A stretch of DNA of 64,000 bases from Dasypus novemcinctus. Its lineage: Eukaryota > Chordata > Mammalia > Cingulata > Dasypodidae. The DNA lies in the NCBI RefSeq assembly GCF_030445035.2, contig NC_080677.1, positions 2,232,001-2,296,000 on the forward strand, read 5' to 3'. Within the stretch, counting starts at the first letter, position 1, and each line of letters opens with the position of its first letter. The notes beneath the pieces are model-generated. The model worked only from the letters and a program-made list of their open reading frames with translations. It did no database searches and was not told where the DNA came from. A program made the position numbers and the translations under genes. Positions 34,000 to 47,832 of this stretch are shown here, piece after piece.

Positions 34000-35683
34000 T
34001 ATTTGTTTTTTCATTAATTTTAGAACTTGTAAATTGCCCCTCTTAATGTTATAATGGACAAATGAGAAAATGCTTGGGCCAGAGGCAAGGCCTTAATCTC
34101 CTGGTGAAAGAGTCAGAATTAAATTCTTTATATGTTCTTATTATTTACCACGAAATTTGTGCCTGGCACTCTCCCAGGTTTAGGGCACAGATTTTATTTC
34201 CCAGTGTTGCCTGGGTGGTAGACTATGCATCCAAGTTTCATGAATTTCTTATATTCATAATTTCTTCTCTTGAAGCTTCACCTGCTTAAGAATTGGCTCT
34301 TCAATATCATAGTTACTATAATTCATCTTTTCCCTAAATTTAATTTGAGCTTATTGTTACAGCATCTTCTAATTTTAGTTCTCCAGGATCCCTTCCACAA
34401 TTTTAGTTTTGCTAAAAATGTTTTAGCATACATTTATAAATCAAGGTCCCCACAAAGTCTATTCCCATCGTTTTCATACAAAGATAATGTGCAAATCATA
34501 ATACTCCTTAATTATTATAGCTAACATCAACATTTAATAATATAACCATCTACTTTCCAATTTTATGGCACTTAGAACTCAGTTGAACACTTTCTCCTCT
34601 TTCTGCAGAGTTAATCAATAGCTTGTCTACCTTCCCGTCCAAGAATATGATCATTCAATGAACTTGTTTTCCTTGAAGGACTTTAAAGATATAGAAGAAA
34701 CCTATTTTAATCCTGCCTGCCCCAGACTTCCCAAGCACCCACCCCTTACTGAATTTATTAACTGGTCCTTCTTCTCCACTTGATTACTAACTTTGTCCCC
34801 TTTTTCTCCTCAGTCCTGATTGATGACAACAAATAGTAAAACACACAGCATAGCAACACCATTCAACGTAGTAATATAGACCACTTGTATTTATCAATAT
34901 TTCATTATTCATTATAATTTAGCATTATGCAAACTGCTGAGATGCTTCTCAGATTACAAGATATGGGGGTCCAGATCACCTGAACGTTGTGAAATGAAGA
35001 ACGAGTGTTCTCATCCCTGCTGCTCTTGGGATGTATATACTTGATGTATAAAGAGCAGCCACTTCTCTACACTATTTCTAGTGATAGGTATCTATAGAAC
35101 TTTATAAATACAACCCATTAACTTCCATAGATGGTAGCGTCTTTCAGTTTGCAAGTTTTTCCATCCCAGAAAAGAGAATATATATTTGTTTCAGAGTCAA
35201 GGGGGTGAGGACCACTGCATTTGTTAACTTATATTTAATTAAACACAGATGACAGAGATCCAGGCCTCATTTGCATTGATTTTCCTTTTCATTGTACTTC
35301 CACATTAGCATGGGCCTCTTTAACTTTGACCTGAGAACAAAACATCCTCATTCAATACAGAAAAAATAAATTCTATCAGCACAATGTCTGCAACTTCAAC
35401 ATTGTGTCCCACCCAAACCATCCGTTATGCAAGATACTGAAGTGTGTTTGGAGAGGGCTCTTGCCAGTAATATAAGGTATGTGAATTCTAAACTACAGGT
35501 AAGCAAATAGAAACAAGACCAGTGTTTTCAAATATCTGGATCTAGAAATTAAATAGAATCTCAGTGGTCAATGTGTCAGATCTAGAAAATGTATGACTTC
35601 GAGATTATGTTTGTGCATGCAAGTAATATAAAATTGTGATTTTCCTCTGGTAACAGGTTTGATCACTCTTGCTTCTTGGCTTT
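34000..35683. other. Unassigned AT-rich DNA
   Basis: No gene or confident repeat recognised; frames are short. Confidence 0.5.
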
Positions 35684-36182
35684 TGTAGCAGTTTGATATT
35701 ATTGACGAATTCCAAAAGGATGATGTTTGTAAACTGGTCTTTTCCTCTGTGGATATGAGATTATATTGGATGTACTTGATTAAGTAATGAAGAAAACCTC
35801 TTGTGTCAGGAGGGTATTGAGTACCGCTCCTTGGTGGGTAGAGACTCACAGATAAAAGGCATGGCAAAGGACGGAGTTAGGGTTTTGATGCTGGAATTTC
35901 GATGCTTGAGTTTGATGCTGAAGCCTTAAATTGGAGCCCTAGGAAATAAGTACACCAAAGAAAGAGAAGCAAGCCCCAGGAAGGGAGGAACCCAGGAAGC
36001 CTGAACCCTCGCAGACGTCAGCAGTCATCTTCCTCCAACATGTGAAAATAGACTTGGGTGAGTCTGAAGTAACTTATGCTTTATGGCCTGGTATCTATAA
36101 GTTTCTACCCCAAATAAATACCCTTTATAAAAAACAACCAATTTCTGGTATTTTCCATCAGCACCCCTTTAGCTGACTAACA
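35684..36182 (+). mobile_element. Solo LTR, family B (ERVL-like)
   Basis: Starts TGTAGCAGTTTGATA and ends at ...GACTAACA, about 499 bp, with 'cagataaaaggcatggcaaa' (TATA-box-like) in the middle and an 'aaataaataccctttataaa' 3' signal. GCTTT occurs at 35679-35683 and 36185-36189, a candidate 5-bp duplication set two bases beyond the terminal CA. A related copy lies at 24985 on the other strand. Confidence 0.65.
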
Positions 36183-37218
36183 AAGCTTTCAACAAATATA
36201 GTGAAAACAACTCCTACTTAGTAGATAGAAGGCTGGGAGGAGGATCTTTTCCAACTTTATAACAAGAGATGCTGGAAAATATACAAAACCATGATCTCCT
36301 ACAACTCATCAGAGAGCTGAAGTCACAGGACCTGAGAAATTTAAGGAAAGATAGGCACCTCTAAGGAGAGATGTGAGGCAAGCACTTGCTTACCTGGGGC
36401 TAACAAAGGGCCATGTACAAGCTGGTTAAATAGAATTCTGCTAAAAGTTTAGTGAAATATTTAAGGCCAAGCATGGGCAGTGATAAGAGTAGAAAATTCT
36501 AAGTGCTGTTAACACAAGGGACAGTCACCCACTCCCACAGCTTCTCCTCACAGATCTCACCATGTATCTCCTGAGAAATGATGGAAGTAGGCTGAGACAG
36601 AGAAGAAGACTTCCTTAGCTGTGTAAGTATGGAGGAAGAGAACAGCAGCCGCCATGGGAGAAGCCAAGCCTCAGTAAGATCCTTCACTCTGATCTCCCCT
36701 ATGTTCTGTGTTATAGAAATCAAACACTGCTGGGGGAAGGGCTGCCAACCTTTCTTCCTACTGTGTACCCATTTGTAATGGAAAAGAAAAAAGATGGAAG
36801 GAAGAGAAGGACTTTTTTCTTGGGGAGGGGCTGGAAGACACCTATCTCATTGGACATTTATTGACAGACTGTCTTGAAGTCCTCTCTGTGGAGAACAGGG
36901 TCAAGGGATCCACTTAAGCTTGAGGTTGAAACAAATCAGAGAACACGCATCCACCACAAGCAACCCCACAGCTTATCACGCATCAAGGGCTGTGGCGGGC
37001 AAGAGCAAGGAGAATGACACTCTGAGGACTCTACTGCTAAGACTGCAACAAATATTGAGAAAAAGCACCTCAAACTGGTCGCCACACTAGGCACAGGTCA
37101 GCAAAAACGAATGTGAATACTGGGATGCATGAGAGTAACCAGAACAACTACAAAACCAAACCCAGCTCTACTTAATACAAGAGTGAGTCAATTCCTCACA
37201 TTAGAAACCTAGAAAAAG

Positions 37219-37668
37219 GGAAGCAGATGTGGCTCAAGTGACAGACCTTCTGGCTACCATATGGGAGGGCCTGGGTTCGATCCCTTGGGCCCCCTGGTGA
37301 AAGAGAAGAAAAAGTGTGTCTGCACGGCAAGCCAGTGCCCGTGTGAGTGCCCACATGGTAAGCCAGTGCCCGTGTGGTGAGCCAGTGCCCCACACAAGTG
37401 AGTCACGCAGCAAGGTGATGATGCATCAAAAGAGAGACAAGGGGAGAGTCAAGGTGAAGCACAGCAGAAACCAGGGACTGAGGTGGCACAATTGACAGGG
37501 AAGCTTTCTCCCCATCAGAAATCTCCAGGATTGAAATCTGGTGAATCCTAGAGGAGAGAAAATGAGAAAAGAAGACAACATAGACAGCAAAAACAGCAGG
37601 GTGGGAGGAGGGGAAGTAGGGGAAATAAATAAATAAATAAGTCTTAAAAAATAAAAGAAAGAAAAAAT
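37219..37668 (+). mobile_element. DAS SINE, long variant form, with target-site duplication
   Basis: Flanked by CTAGAAAAAG at 37209-37218 and 37669-37678. The head is tRNA-Ala-like: 'gatgtggctcaagtgacaga' covers the A box and 'ctgggttcgatccc' the B box. The body differs from the DAS-III copies at 48, 50 and 52 kb, with repeated 'gccagtgcccgtgtg' units, then an AAAT-type tail. It is younger than the ancient L1 that hosts it. Confidence 0.85.
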
Positions 37669-37861
37669 CTAGAAAAAGAAGAGCACCCATATCCAGATAT
37701 AAATATTATACTTTGTCTCTATTTGCTTACACAAGATATATAATTTCCAACAAAAAAAATATGGAAGAAGAACAAGAAAACCATAGCAGACAGAGCAACT
37801 AGTAATACCAGACTTGAATATGACCCCAAGATGTTGAGTTGTCAAACAGGAAAATGAAAAT

Positions 37862-38480
37862 ACTTATTTTTCACTCTGTTCAGTCAGAACTGTACATGAA
37901 TTGTCTTGGGACTCCAGCATTATGTGGAGGGTGTCCGGGGATCCAGAGCCACCCAGCAGGCACAGCAGTTCCTTGCCAGCTGCTAAAACGGAGACGCCCG
38001 CACCCTCCAGTGCGCTTATGCTTCCAGAGGCTCCCCAGGGCCACATCCCAGACCTCCGACTTCCTCTGTGCTGTCTCAGCGTGGTTTTCAACAGGACCTA
38101 CTGCTGTCATTTTAATTTATGATTAGAGAGACTTAGTTTGACTTAGCACTTTAGGTTTTTTGTTTGGTGTGTATTCAAGTGTGTGTACACACGTAGTAAC
38201 AGCTAAACTGTGGCAGAGGTGGGACAGTGTCTTAATTGTATCATATTCCTAGCAGATATATTGTTTCTGCATCATTTCTGTATTAGAAGTAGGCATGCAA
38301 TTATACTGCCATGTCACTTCTCATAGTATCCGTTTTATACTTGAAAATGGTACTTGCCTCTTCTTATACTTTTCTATTTGTTTCCCTAACCGCCCTCTGC
38401 CCAGCTCAGCACTGCTTTTCCAATTGCAATAATAACCTCTTAAAAAGCTATTAAATAATTAAATGTCCCTTATCTCACAC
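37862..38480. other. Unidentified block inside the ancient L1
   Basis: The L1 leader stops near 37860 and L1 sequence resumes near 38480 ('ggctttagtcagaaagtgg'). The first 250 bases are GC-richer than the surroundings, with overlapping open frames on both strands and no recognised domain. A second short non-L1 stretch may occupy about 38540-38690. Could be a retroposed mRNA fragment or an unrecognised repeat. Confidence 0.4.
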
Positions 38481-40914
38481 AAAAAAGGCTTTAGTCAGAA
38501 AGTGGACTACATGCAAGAAAAACGTGGGAAAATGAGTAAACTTAAGAAAAATTATTATCATATTCTAACTGCCAGAGAAATTCTTTTAAACGTCAACATT
38601 TTGTTTTAGAGCAGTTTCACCAGTAAGGAAGCTTTTCATTATTTGTTTGTATTAGAAAATTTTTATTATTTCTCTTAATTTTTTTATAGAGAATTTGCAG
38701 AGAGATGAAAATTTTTAAGAAAGAATCAAATATAGATGGTATAAACAAAGACCATGGAACAAGAGATGAAGAATTCCTTAAATGGACTCATCAGTAGACT
38801 GAACACAGGCAAGAAAATAAATGATGCATTTGAAGGAATAGAAAGTACTTAATACAGAAAAAAAAGAGAGACAGAGAAGAATAGGGAAAGGACAGAAAGG
38901 ACAGCCTCTTTTAAAGTAATGCTTCTATAATTTGACTTTTGTCTGTTATTTTATTTTTTGGATAAAAGAATAGGGAAAGTACAGAATATACAATAACTCT
39001 TGGACAATATCAAATCATCCAATATACATGTATTATGATCCCAGCGAAGTAAAGTGAGAAAACAAGATGAGAGAGAAAGAGGTGAGGGATGATTTCTAAA
39101 ACCACCAAGTTATGTATTCAAAAGCTCAGAGAAAATCAAGTGGCATAAATACAAAATACACAACAAACAAAAGTAAAACAATACAACCCGTAATATATTC
39201 AAATTTCTGTGGAAAACTAAATATTAATAGAAAACCTTAAAAGCATCCAAAGGAAAAAAAGAACTTATTACATAAAGAAAATCTTATGTGCATCAAAAAT
39301 CTTCAAAAAGTTAAGAGAAATAAAGATTTTCTAATACAAACAAATAATGAGAGACTTCATTACTGGTAAAACTGCTCTAAAAGAAATGTTGAAGTTTAAA
39401 GGAATTTCTCTGGCAGTTGGAATATGATAACTGGAAGGAAATAAGATAAATGCACACCCACACATACACAAAACAAAAAGCACTCAATTGCATAGATGAA
39501 TGTAAATATATAATTACTTTTAAGTTTACTCTATAAAGTATTTGAATATCTATATCAAAAAGAGTAGCAGAATATTGCATGCTTATGGATTAACAGAATT
39601 TAAAAGTATAACAAAACAGAACACAGAATGAAAGTGAGGAATTAAAAGGATCCTGTTGACAGTACTTATTTATATATATGAAGTAATATATTCTTTGAAA
39701 GTTAACTATGATCATTTAAAGAATTATACTTCAAACTCTGTGACATCCACTGAAAAATAAGAAAGCAGGTAAAAGTAGAAAGTAAATAATGGAGAGAAGA
39801 ATGATAAAAATAATAATAAAATGAATGCACAATATAAGGGAAAAAATAAACAAATGGAAAACAAATAGCAAGATACATGATTTTAATCCAACAATATAAT
39901 TATTGTATTAAACGTAAATATTCTAAAAACACTGCTTAAAAGACAGATTGTCAGGGTGGATTAAAAAGCAAAACCCAAAATTTAATAAGAAATGAAATTT
40001 AAATATAAAAACATAGGTCAGTGTAGAGTAAAATAATGGAAAATATAACCCTGTGAATATTAATTGAAATAAAACTGTAGCAGCTATGTTCATATGAGAC
40101 AAAATAGACATCAAATCAAGACTCATTACCATGGATAAAGGGAGACATTATATAAAAATGAATGGGCCAATTACCAAGTGTGCCTAATAATTATAAATAT
40201 GTATTTACCTACTAATAGAACTTTAAATTAAATGATAAAGATGAAAGGAGAAAAAGGCAAATCCACAATTTATTTGGAGACTCTGTCCTCTTTTACAGTA
40301 AATCAACAATGAACTTACCACTCAATTGCAGAACTTAACACTAACAAACATTTTGACAGTTATAGAACATACTATACATCAAAAACAAAATATACGTTAT
40401 TTTCAAATATACATGGGCTATTTACCAAAATTACTTGGGCCATAAAGCAAAAGTTAAAACAAGTAGAGAATGGATATAAAAAAAATATTACTTGGACCAC
40501 GAAAGAATTAACATAGAAAAGAATTAACATAGAAATGTATGTGGACAATTACAGCATATTGTTCATATTTGCAACTAAAAACACAGCATTTTTGAATTTT
40601 TTGGATGTAGCTACAGCTCATCTTAGAGAGAAATTTATAGCATTAAATGCATATATTAGAAAAGAAAAAAAAAAGCCCCAAGCCAATAAACTCAGCTTGT
40701 ACTCTAAGAAAATACCAGGAACCAAAGCCAAATAAGCCAAAGGCAAGTAGATAAACGAAATAAAAAAGGTAAGATTATTTTTAAAAATCAACAAAAATAA
40801 GAAAAGTAAAACAATATAGAAAAACAATGGAACCACAAAGCTAGACTTTGAAAGATCAACAAAACTGATCAAACTTTAGGCAGACATACCAATGGCAAAA
40901 CTCAGAAGACAGAA

Positions 40915-41515
40915 CTTACCATCACAGGAGCTACAAAGAAGGGAAGTTATTTATCATTATCTGAGCAGCCTGGCCTCTGGCTGAAACCCCGTGTAGATTT
41001 TCAGGTCCAACCATAAGCAATTATAAAGGCTTTACCTGACCAGCCTCCCAGGAGAAGCTGCCCTCCCCACACCATACCTGGAGAATAGCCATGGAATGCA
41101 GTGTTCAACTGGATTTGCAGTCAAGGACTCAGAGCACCCTGGCTGGGCACATTTCTTTTTGGAGACCTCCCCAGTCATCTCTGCTGTGGCCACTTCCCAT
41201 GGGGAGAAGACGACTTTAAAGAGTTTTTATTCTCCATTGTAGCTCAGTATAATTCCACTCGTAGGATGCCCTGCAGTGTCTGGGTTTCTATAGTAAAACT
41301 GAAGAAGCCTTTTGATCAGGTCTCCTGCATCTATGATACATTCCCAACATTGTGCTGGGAATGGAGTAAACCAGAGCTTTTTCTCCAGGTGGAATTCTTA
41401 TTTATATCACTGCAATAAGTGATTAAGGACTTAACAGCTACTTCCATTTTTGCTTTGATTGTCTTAATTGGCTACCATGGACACCTCACAGCTCAGCTGT
41501 GCTTTGACATTATTT
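40915..41515. other. Unidentified ~600-bp block inside ancient L1 ORF2
   Basis: L1 ORF2 order breaks near 40915 and resumes near 41515 ('ggataataagggaatgcttt'). The block is less AT-rich than its surroundings and holds an open frame of 105 codons (41101-41418, +) with no domain I recognise. Possible processed-pseudogene fragment. No A-tail or clear duplication was found. Confidence 0.4.
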
Positions 41516-43559
41516 ATTAAGAGGATAATAAGGGAATGCTTTTATCTACTTTATATCTAGAAATAAAAAATTTAGATGATATGTAAAATTTCCTTAGTAG
41601 ACAAAATCTACTAAAGTTTACTTATGAACATAATTGTTGCAAATCTTATAAAATTAAAATTAGAGTTAAAAAAGCCTTCTAATAAACTGCAGGCCTAGAT
41701 GACTTCATTGAGAAATTCCACAAAGCATTTACAGAATATACCAATTCTACAGAAATGCTTTAAGAATATAGAAGAATTCATTTTATGAGACCAGCATTAC
41801 CCTGATTAAAAAAACAAAAAACAAAAAACAAAAAACATTTCAAGTAAAGAAAACTACAAACTATTTTTTCTTGAGTATATAAACTACATAAAGAAAAAAT
41901 TCCTCAAAAAATTAAAAACAAAATAAATCCAGCAATATATAATACATCATGACCAAGTGGCGTTCATCCCAAGCATGCAAGCCTAGTGCAATATTAGAAA
42001 ACCAATCAATGTATTCACCATATCATTAGATAACATTTTAAAAAATAGCTTATAACTTTCTCAGCTGAAGCAGAAAAGTCATTTGAAAATATTCAACATC
42101 TATTTCTGATCAAAAATCATTAATCCTTAACCAGATTTACAAAAACAAACTTTTTAAAAAACTACTTTTTTTTTTCATTCTGTATGGTGAAAGACTGAAC
42201 ATTGCCTCCCTAAAATTGGGAACAAAGAAAGGATTTTAACCTCACAACTCTTATTCAACAAAGTACTAAAGTTCTTAGCCTACACCAAAAAGGAAATAAA
42301 GCAAAAAAACAAAACATAACATAAATTAGAAAGGAAGAACGAAACTGCCTATATTCACAGGTGACATATTTTGTATAGAAAATAGTGCTCCAAAAGAAGC
42401 ACCAACAAACTACTAGAATATGTAATTTCAGCAAGTTCTCAGGATCCAAAATTAATATACAAAATCAATAATTTTTCTATTTTCTAGCAATCAACAATTA
42501 AAATAAAATAATGAATACTGAATTTTTAAGAGTCTTGTATCATTTACAATAGGACCAAATAACAAAAAAAAAACATAGTTACATATAAATAGAAAAATAT
42601 GTACAAAGATCTGTATGCTGAAAATATAAAAAAAGGGAAAAACACTAATATAAGAAATTAAGGAAGATACATAAAAGGATAATTATACTGGTATACATTT
42701 TGGAAGGCTCAATATTGTTCAATTAGCAAATCTTACTAAACTGATCTATGGATTCATTGTAATTCCTATCAAAACCCCATCATACTGTATAATGACAATC
42801 TTTTACAAAAATTCATATTGAAAGGCAGGGAAATATAATAAGCAAAACTACTTAGGAAGAAGAAGTTGGAGTCAAAGTACCTAGTTTGAAAAACTGAACA
42901 CAAAGGTTTGATAATCAAGGCAGTGTGTGATGATGTAAAAAGCATAAATCAGTGAAAAAGTTCAGAATTTACACATCTACTGACTCTTTTTTGTTATGCA
43001 CACAAAGTTAATATAATGAAGAATAGTCTTTTTAACAAATGCTAGTAGAATAACTAGTCATCCATAATGAAATTGTTGAGCATCAATTCATGTATATAAT
43101 GCCATATAAAATTAACTCAAAATGGGTCATTACCTAAATATAACATTTTTTTCATAAAATTAAACATAAAATGTTTTCATAAAGTTAAATAATTTTTCAG
43201 AAAATACTTATGGCCACATCATTTAAAGTACATACTAAAAAAAGGCAAAGCTATAAGAGAGACTGCTTGTCAGTACTTTTCAACGTCTGGGATTATGGGA
43301 GGAGGTTGACCAGAAGAGATGTAGGTGAATTTGATAGAGTGATTGAATGTGATATCCTGATCGTACTGGTGGTTATAATCACACAATTGGAGCATTTTTC
43401 AAAATTTACAAAACTGTTCATTCTAAGTGCAAATTTTACTGAATATCAATTATATAAAAAAATACCTGTCACTGTTGACTGACAAGTATAACTCTTCACT
43501 GAACGTATCACTAGCCAACAATCAATACGACCTTTGTGTAGGAACACCAATTAACATGA

Positions 43560-43830
43560 ATAAAACTGCTTGCCACCTTCATAGCTGTCTCTTCCCAAAT
43601 CATCCATTATATCAACTCATCGTTCAAGTTGCGCCTGCCAAAGACTTTGCCATCTTGACTCCTCTCTTTCTGCCATGCCCCATGTCCATTCTGTCCTGTT
43701 AGCTCTATCTGTTGGCTCTACTTAAGCAGGTAATATGATCTTCTAACCCAGTTCACCTTCAACGGTCTAGTGGAGCCACCATCTTCTAATTCTTGGATTG
43801 CTACAATAGCCCCTAACTTGACGTTTCCCA
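43560..43830 (+). mobile_element. Probable L2 LINE fragment
   Basis: 'agactttgccatcttgactc', 'ccatgccccatgtccattct' and 'ggattgctacaatagcccct' occur in the order seen in the internal part of L2. Confidence 0.5.
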
Positions 43831-43979
43831 GTTTGTTTATTTTGTTTTTTTTCTTTTCCACTACCTGCCAGCTAAAGTCATCTCTTCCTAAAACCTCTTG
43901 CTGGCTTCCTTTACATTCCACAGGGTTTCTTGTCATGTCTCTAGTTACACTTGTAGAATGACTAGCAGAACTCATTTGA

Positions 43980-46879
43980 TCGCTCTTAAATGCTATATTT
44001 TTAAATAATTACCACTTATCATTATTTAGGTCATTGGATATGTTTCCAATGACCAATTGTCTTATCATCCTGACACAACTACTTCCCTTAAATTAATCTT
44101 AAGTCATTTTCACATTTCAGGGGTCTATGGTCTTCCATGATATTTTCAGTTTCATATGTGCTGCTTTATATCAAGTTTTCCAGATAATTTTAAAGAAATC
44201 ATTTGCATGCCTATCTTCTCACGATTTAATTTTTATTTTTATAACATTTAATTATTTCATTCTAATTAAATATATTTATAACAACAAATTGTAGAAATAC
44301 ATCCCTTTGAAAAAATTCTCTGTGGTAAAATTGAAAATACATCATCTATGTATTCAAAATATAGCCTAATAAAGGGAATACAAAATACGTTTTGAATGTA
44401 AGCAGTTAAGTGCTAGATATGATAAATACTACAATAAAATTACAAACAATTACAATGGAATATGGAATAAGGTAATAACTTCTATTTTTAATAACTTGGA
44501 AAAATATATTTGAGAGAAAAGGCATTTGTTGTCAGACTTAAAGGAAAAGGAGACTTGTTAGAGGCAGAAGCAAGAATTGAAAGATTGAATCCAGGCCACG
44601 TTTTCAGACAGGAATATAAAGAGACTACTTAACAAACTATGGGTAGAACAATTTGCTAGTTCAGTACACTTTTGAGAGAGGTGAATAGTGTTTATCATCA
44701 TTTGGATGCACATTAAGTAAATTCTCAGACAAATTCATGAAATACATAGAATGAGAATGATAAATGAAGTATGTTTTTATTAAATAATAGGGAAGTTACA
44801 GCATTAATCCTTGGTGGAAAAGTCCGAAAGAGACTGGCAACATCAAGGTGTTTATGAAATTCTCACTGTAATTTCTAGTAAGGTCAATCCAAGCGTGAAC
44901 AGCAGTACAGTGTCATAGTCTCACATATATAAGATTGATCCATTAAGGAATTCATCTCTCAGTCTAACAGCATGTAAAACCAATTGTGCACTTTCCACAG
45001 GAGCAGCAATATCTTTGAAAAATATTGTGTTATTTGAACGTTGTTTTTCCCTCAGAATTATAGTTAGGAAAGTGAATGCAGTCTAAACTTTGAGAAACAA
45101 AAACCAGCATCTTGATATAATCTTCCAGTCTAAGCTATATTCAACATGGTACATTTAAGCATGAAGTTTACCTTTGAAAAGAGTGTTCTACTCTCCTCTT
45201 GTGTATCATATTATTTTACTCAGTTTTTCAAAATTTCAACTATCTATAGTGGTACAAAAACTAACATAATTTGAAACACAAAACAATAGTAATAAAATCA
45301 TCTAAGACAAATCATGCTAAAATAATGCCTTATGAACAGTTAGAGGAAAGAGAAGATTAAGGATTAATGAAAAAAATTAAGAATTAAGCAATCGTGGTAT
45401 ACATAAAGTTAGTGGCTATTAAAATGTCTGTGAAGCGTTCATTCTGAAAAGTTTTAAAAGAAACATTGTGAAAAACTCCCTTGAAGTGGATTCCCTCATA
45501 GCTATCCAGCCAATGTAGCTAGGGATAGAAGACAGAAAGACCAGAGGGAGGTCACCGACTGTGATGAGAAGGGAGAGAAGTTATATGCCAAACTGCCCCA
45601 ACTCCCAAACATGGCCAACAGCACCCTTCTCCCTTTACAGTCTTGGAGCACAATAACACTTTACTTGTGGCATTTTTAATGGAGATCTATTTAAAGAAAT
45701 AACAATAAGAACATAATTTATGGTGGTATGAGAAATCAACTTGCACCACAAACTGGTAACTCCCTCTTCTGTGAATTGTATTTTAACGGCAGGGCGCTGA
45801 CATCACCCAGACAATTTTCCATCGACAATCCAAATATTTCAGGAAAACCTTTCAAGTAGCAAGGTTTGTTCACATGTTCATATGAATATAATGAATTATT
45901 AAATTAGTAATTTATGTTAATCTTTAAATGGTATTCTGACCAAATATAACTGGAGAAGAAAATTAATGAGCTTTTTGAACTGCCAATCTGCTCTTCATTT
46001 GCAGAGCACCCTCCCCAATTAGTCCATTTATTAAACATGTTTTTTGAAAATGTCTTTTCTATATTCCAGGCATGCAGAATCGAAGTGATGAATAAATTAG
46101 TCACACTTTCTGCTGCCATTGGTATATGAGGCTATTGGGAGAGGAAAATATGAATTAAAATAATGGAAAGAAAAAGAATTTAGAGTCAGTACAAGAAAGA
46201 ATGATATGCTCGATTGCGTACGACTGGTTTAAGGAAATACCATGACATTTAGTGGGTTAATGTTGGTTCTCACATCATCGCAAACTCGACCCTTCCCCAA
46301 GCCACACAAAAGCTTGCTTTCAGGAGGCAGTACTTAGGGAATCCAAACACATTTCATTAGAAATACACACACATATCTCACACTTGATTTTGTTTCACTG
46401 AAAATGACACATCCATAGTATAGTCAACTCATCAGAGGTATTTTTAAGTGGGTGAAGAATTTTATTAGAATGCACTAATCCTGAAAATGTTAGACTTCAT
46501 AAAGATGTCTGGCAGGGGTGCTGACACAGAGAGATTAACTATACAGTTGACATAGTACAAAATAAGCCAGAGATGATTAAACCTTTTCTTTCCTTAGACG
46601 TTTACAACATTTGACCATCTTGCTATTCATAAAGGATCTCTCAAACATTTTCAAGTATCAAAGCTATCACTTACATAATACTTTCTCTAATCAGAAAACG
46701 TGAATTACAAAATTCCATGTTTATAAATGTTTGAGAAACTCACTTAAAACAACTCATGTCTGCAAGGAAAAACTATTAGGGTGATTGAAATTATTTATAA
46801 CATTTAAAAAAATATCTTGCATGAGTTAGGAGATTAAATACAAATGGTAATTAGAGAAAAAACATGTGGTTTCAATCCA
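43980..46879. other. Unassigned AT-rich DNA
   Basis: No gene or confident repeat. A slightly more complex stretch at about 45480-45840 may be an old repeat that I cannot name. Confidence 0.5.
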
Positions 46880-47275
46880 TAGTAAAGAGACGGAGAGGAG
46901 ATCAGTGCTTGCCAGGGGTTAGAGACTGAAGAGCGGAGTGTGGGGATGTGACTACGAAGGGGTCACATGAGCAAAATTCCTTTGTGGAATTCCATAGTTC
47001 TGCATCTTGATTTTGACGATAGTGAGTGCAGGACCTGTGCATATGAGCACACACACACAAGAGCATGCTAAAACTGATAAAATCTGAATAAGGCCTGTAA
47101 CTAATAGTATTGAAACAATACCAGCTTCCCAATTTTGATATCGCAGTATTGTTATCCAAAATATTAAAATTGTAGGAAGCGAGGTGAAGAGTACATAGGA
47201 CCCTTCTGTACTATTTCTGCTGCTTCCTGTGAATCTATAATTATTCCAAATTTTAAAAAATCTTCTGATAGAAAA
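46880..47275 (+). mobile_element. Ancient L1 3' end
   Basis: 'cagtgcttgccaggggttag', a 'gaagcgaggtgaagagtaca' block and the terminal 'gtgaatctataattattcca' are typical of old mammalian L1 3' ends, followed by an A-rich stretch. Confidence 0.65.
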
Positions 47276-47319
47276 GTAAAGTAGCATAGATATAATATAC
47301 TAAGAATAAGACCTAAGAA

Positions 47320-47700
47320 ATATTAAATAATAGAATAAAACCAAAGAACTTAAAAAGAAGTAAAAGCTTTACATAATAGTACGAATTAATGAAATAGAAA
47401 ATTAGGGTTGTATGTATATTTGATTAATGGAGTCAAAGTTTGAATCTTTGAAGAGACTTCTAAAAATGAAATTGGAAATGAAAAACAAGAGGGAGTGCAC
47501 AAATAAACAACTTTAAAAATGAAAATATAAACTATATGCAGATGGTAAAGACCTAACAAAGAAAACTCTTATGAGACAATTAATTTGAAAGTTGGTAGAT
47601 AGATTAAAATTCCTAGAAAAATATAAAATGCCAAAATGAACTTAATTGGAAATAGAAAATATTTAATATATTTGAGTGTTTAAACAAGTAATACATAATT
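47320..47700 (+). mobile_element. Ancient L1 ORF2 fragment
   Basis: 'acgaattaatgaaatagaaa' followed by words like those just upstream of the RT domain. Many stops; separate from the - strand L1 that starts at 47742. Confidence 0.5.
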
Positions 47701-47780
47701 GTATTATATATTAAAAAATATAGTCTTCTGGGCAATTTGTATGATCAACTTTATTGAGATACATTTTATATATAATCATA

Positions 47781-47832
47781 TGTACCCATTATAATTCTAC
47801 ATTTAGATGATTTTACAACTCCTGTAGTCTAG
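47781..47832 (+). repeat. Left copy of a long target-site duplication
   Basis: Matches 50196-50248 over 52-53 bases with only two substitutions and one extra T. Both copies are old L1 sequence, and the truncated L1 lies exactly between them. Confidence 0.85.

Larger units (their letters stand above)
36190..43490 (+). mobile_element. Ancient, nearly full-length L1, heavily decayed and interrupted
   Basis: Bases 36190-37860 follow an old L1 5' UTR (for example 'caaagaacac'-type and 'aaccaaacccagctctactt' blocks). About 38480-40000 carries ORF1 remnants ('ttgcagagagatgaaaattt', 'aatggactcatcagtagact'). About 40060-43000 carries ORF2 remnants, including 'catgaccaagtggcgttcat' before motif B. About 43250-43490 is a 3' end. 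No frame survives. It is interrupted by a DAS SINE (37219-37668) and by two unidentified blocks (37862-38480 and 40915-41515). Confidence 0.7.

Noticed and set aside
37196..37393. Direct repeats of 'gccagtgcccgtgtg' considered as a CRISPR-like or tandem array
   Set aside because: Only two or three irregular copies inside a SINE body in a mammalian genome; no spacer pattern.
43210..43482. 90-codon frame as a possible small gene
   Set aside because: Lies in the 3' end of the ancient L1 and follows L1 3' UTR order.
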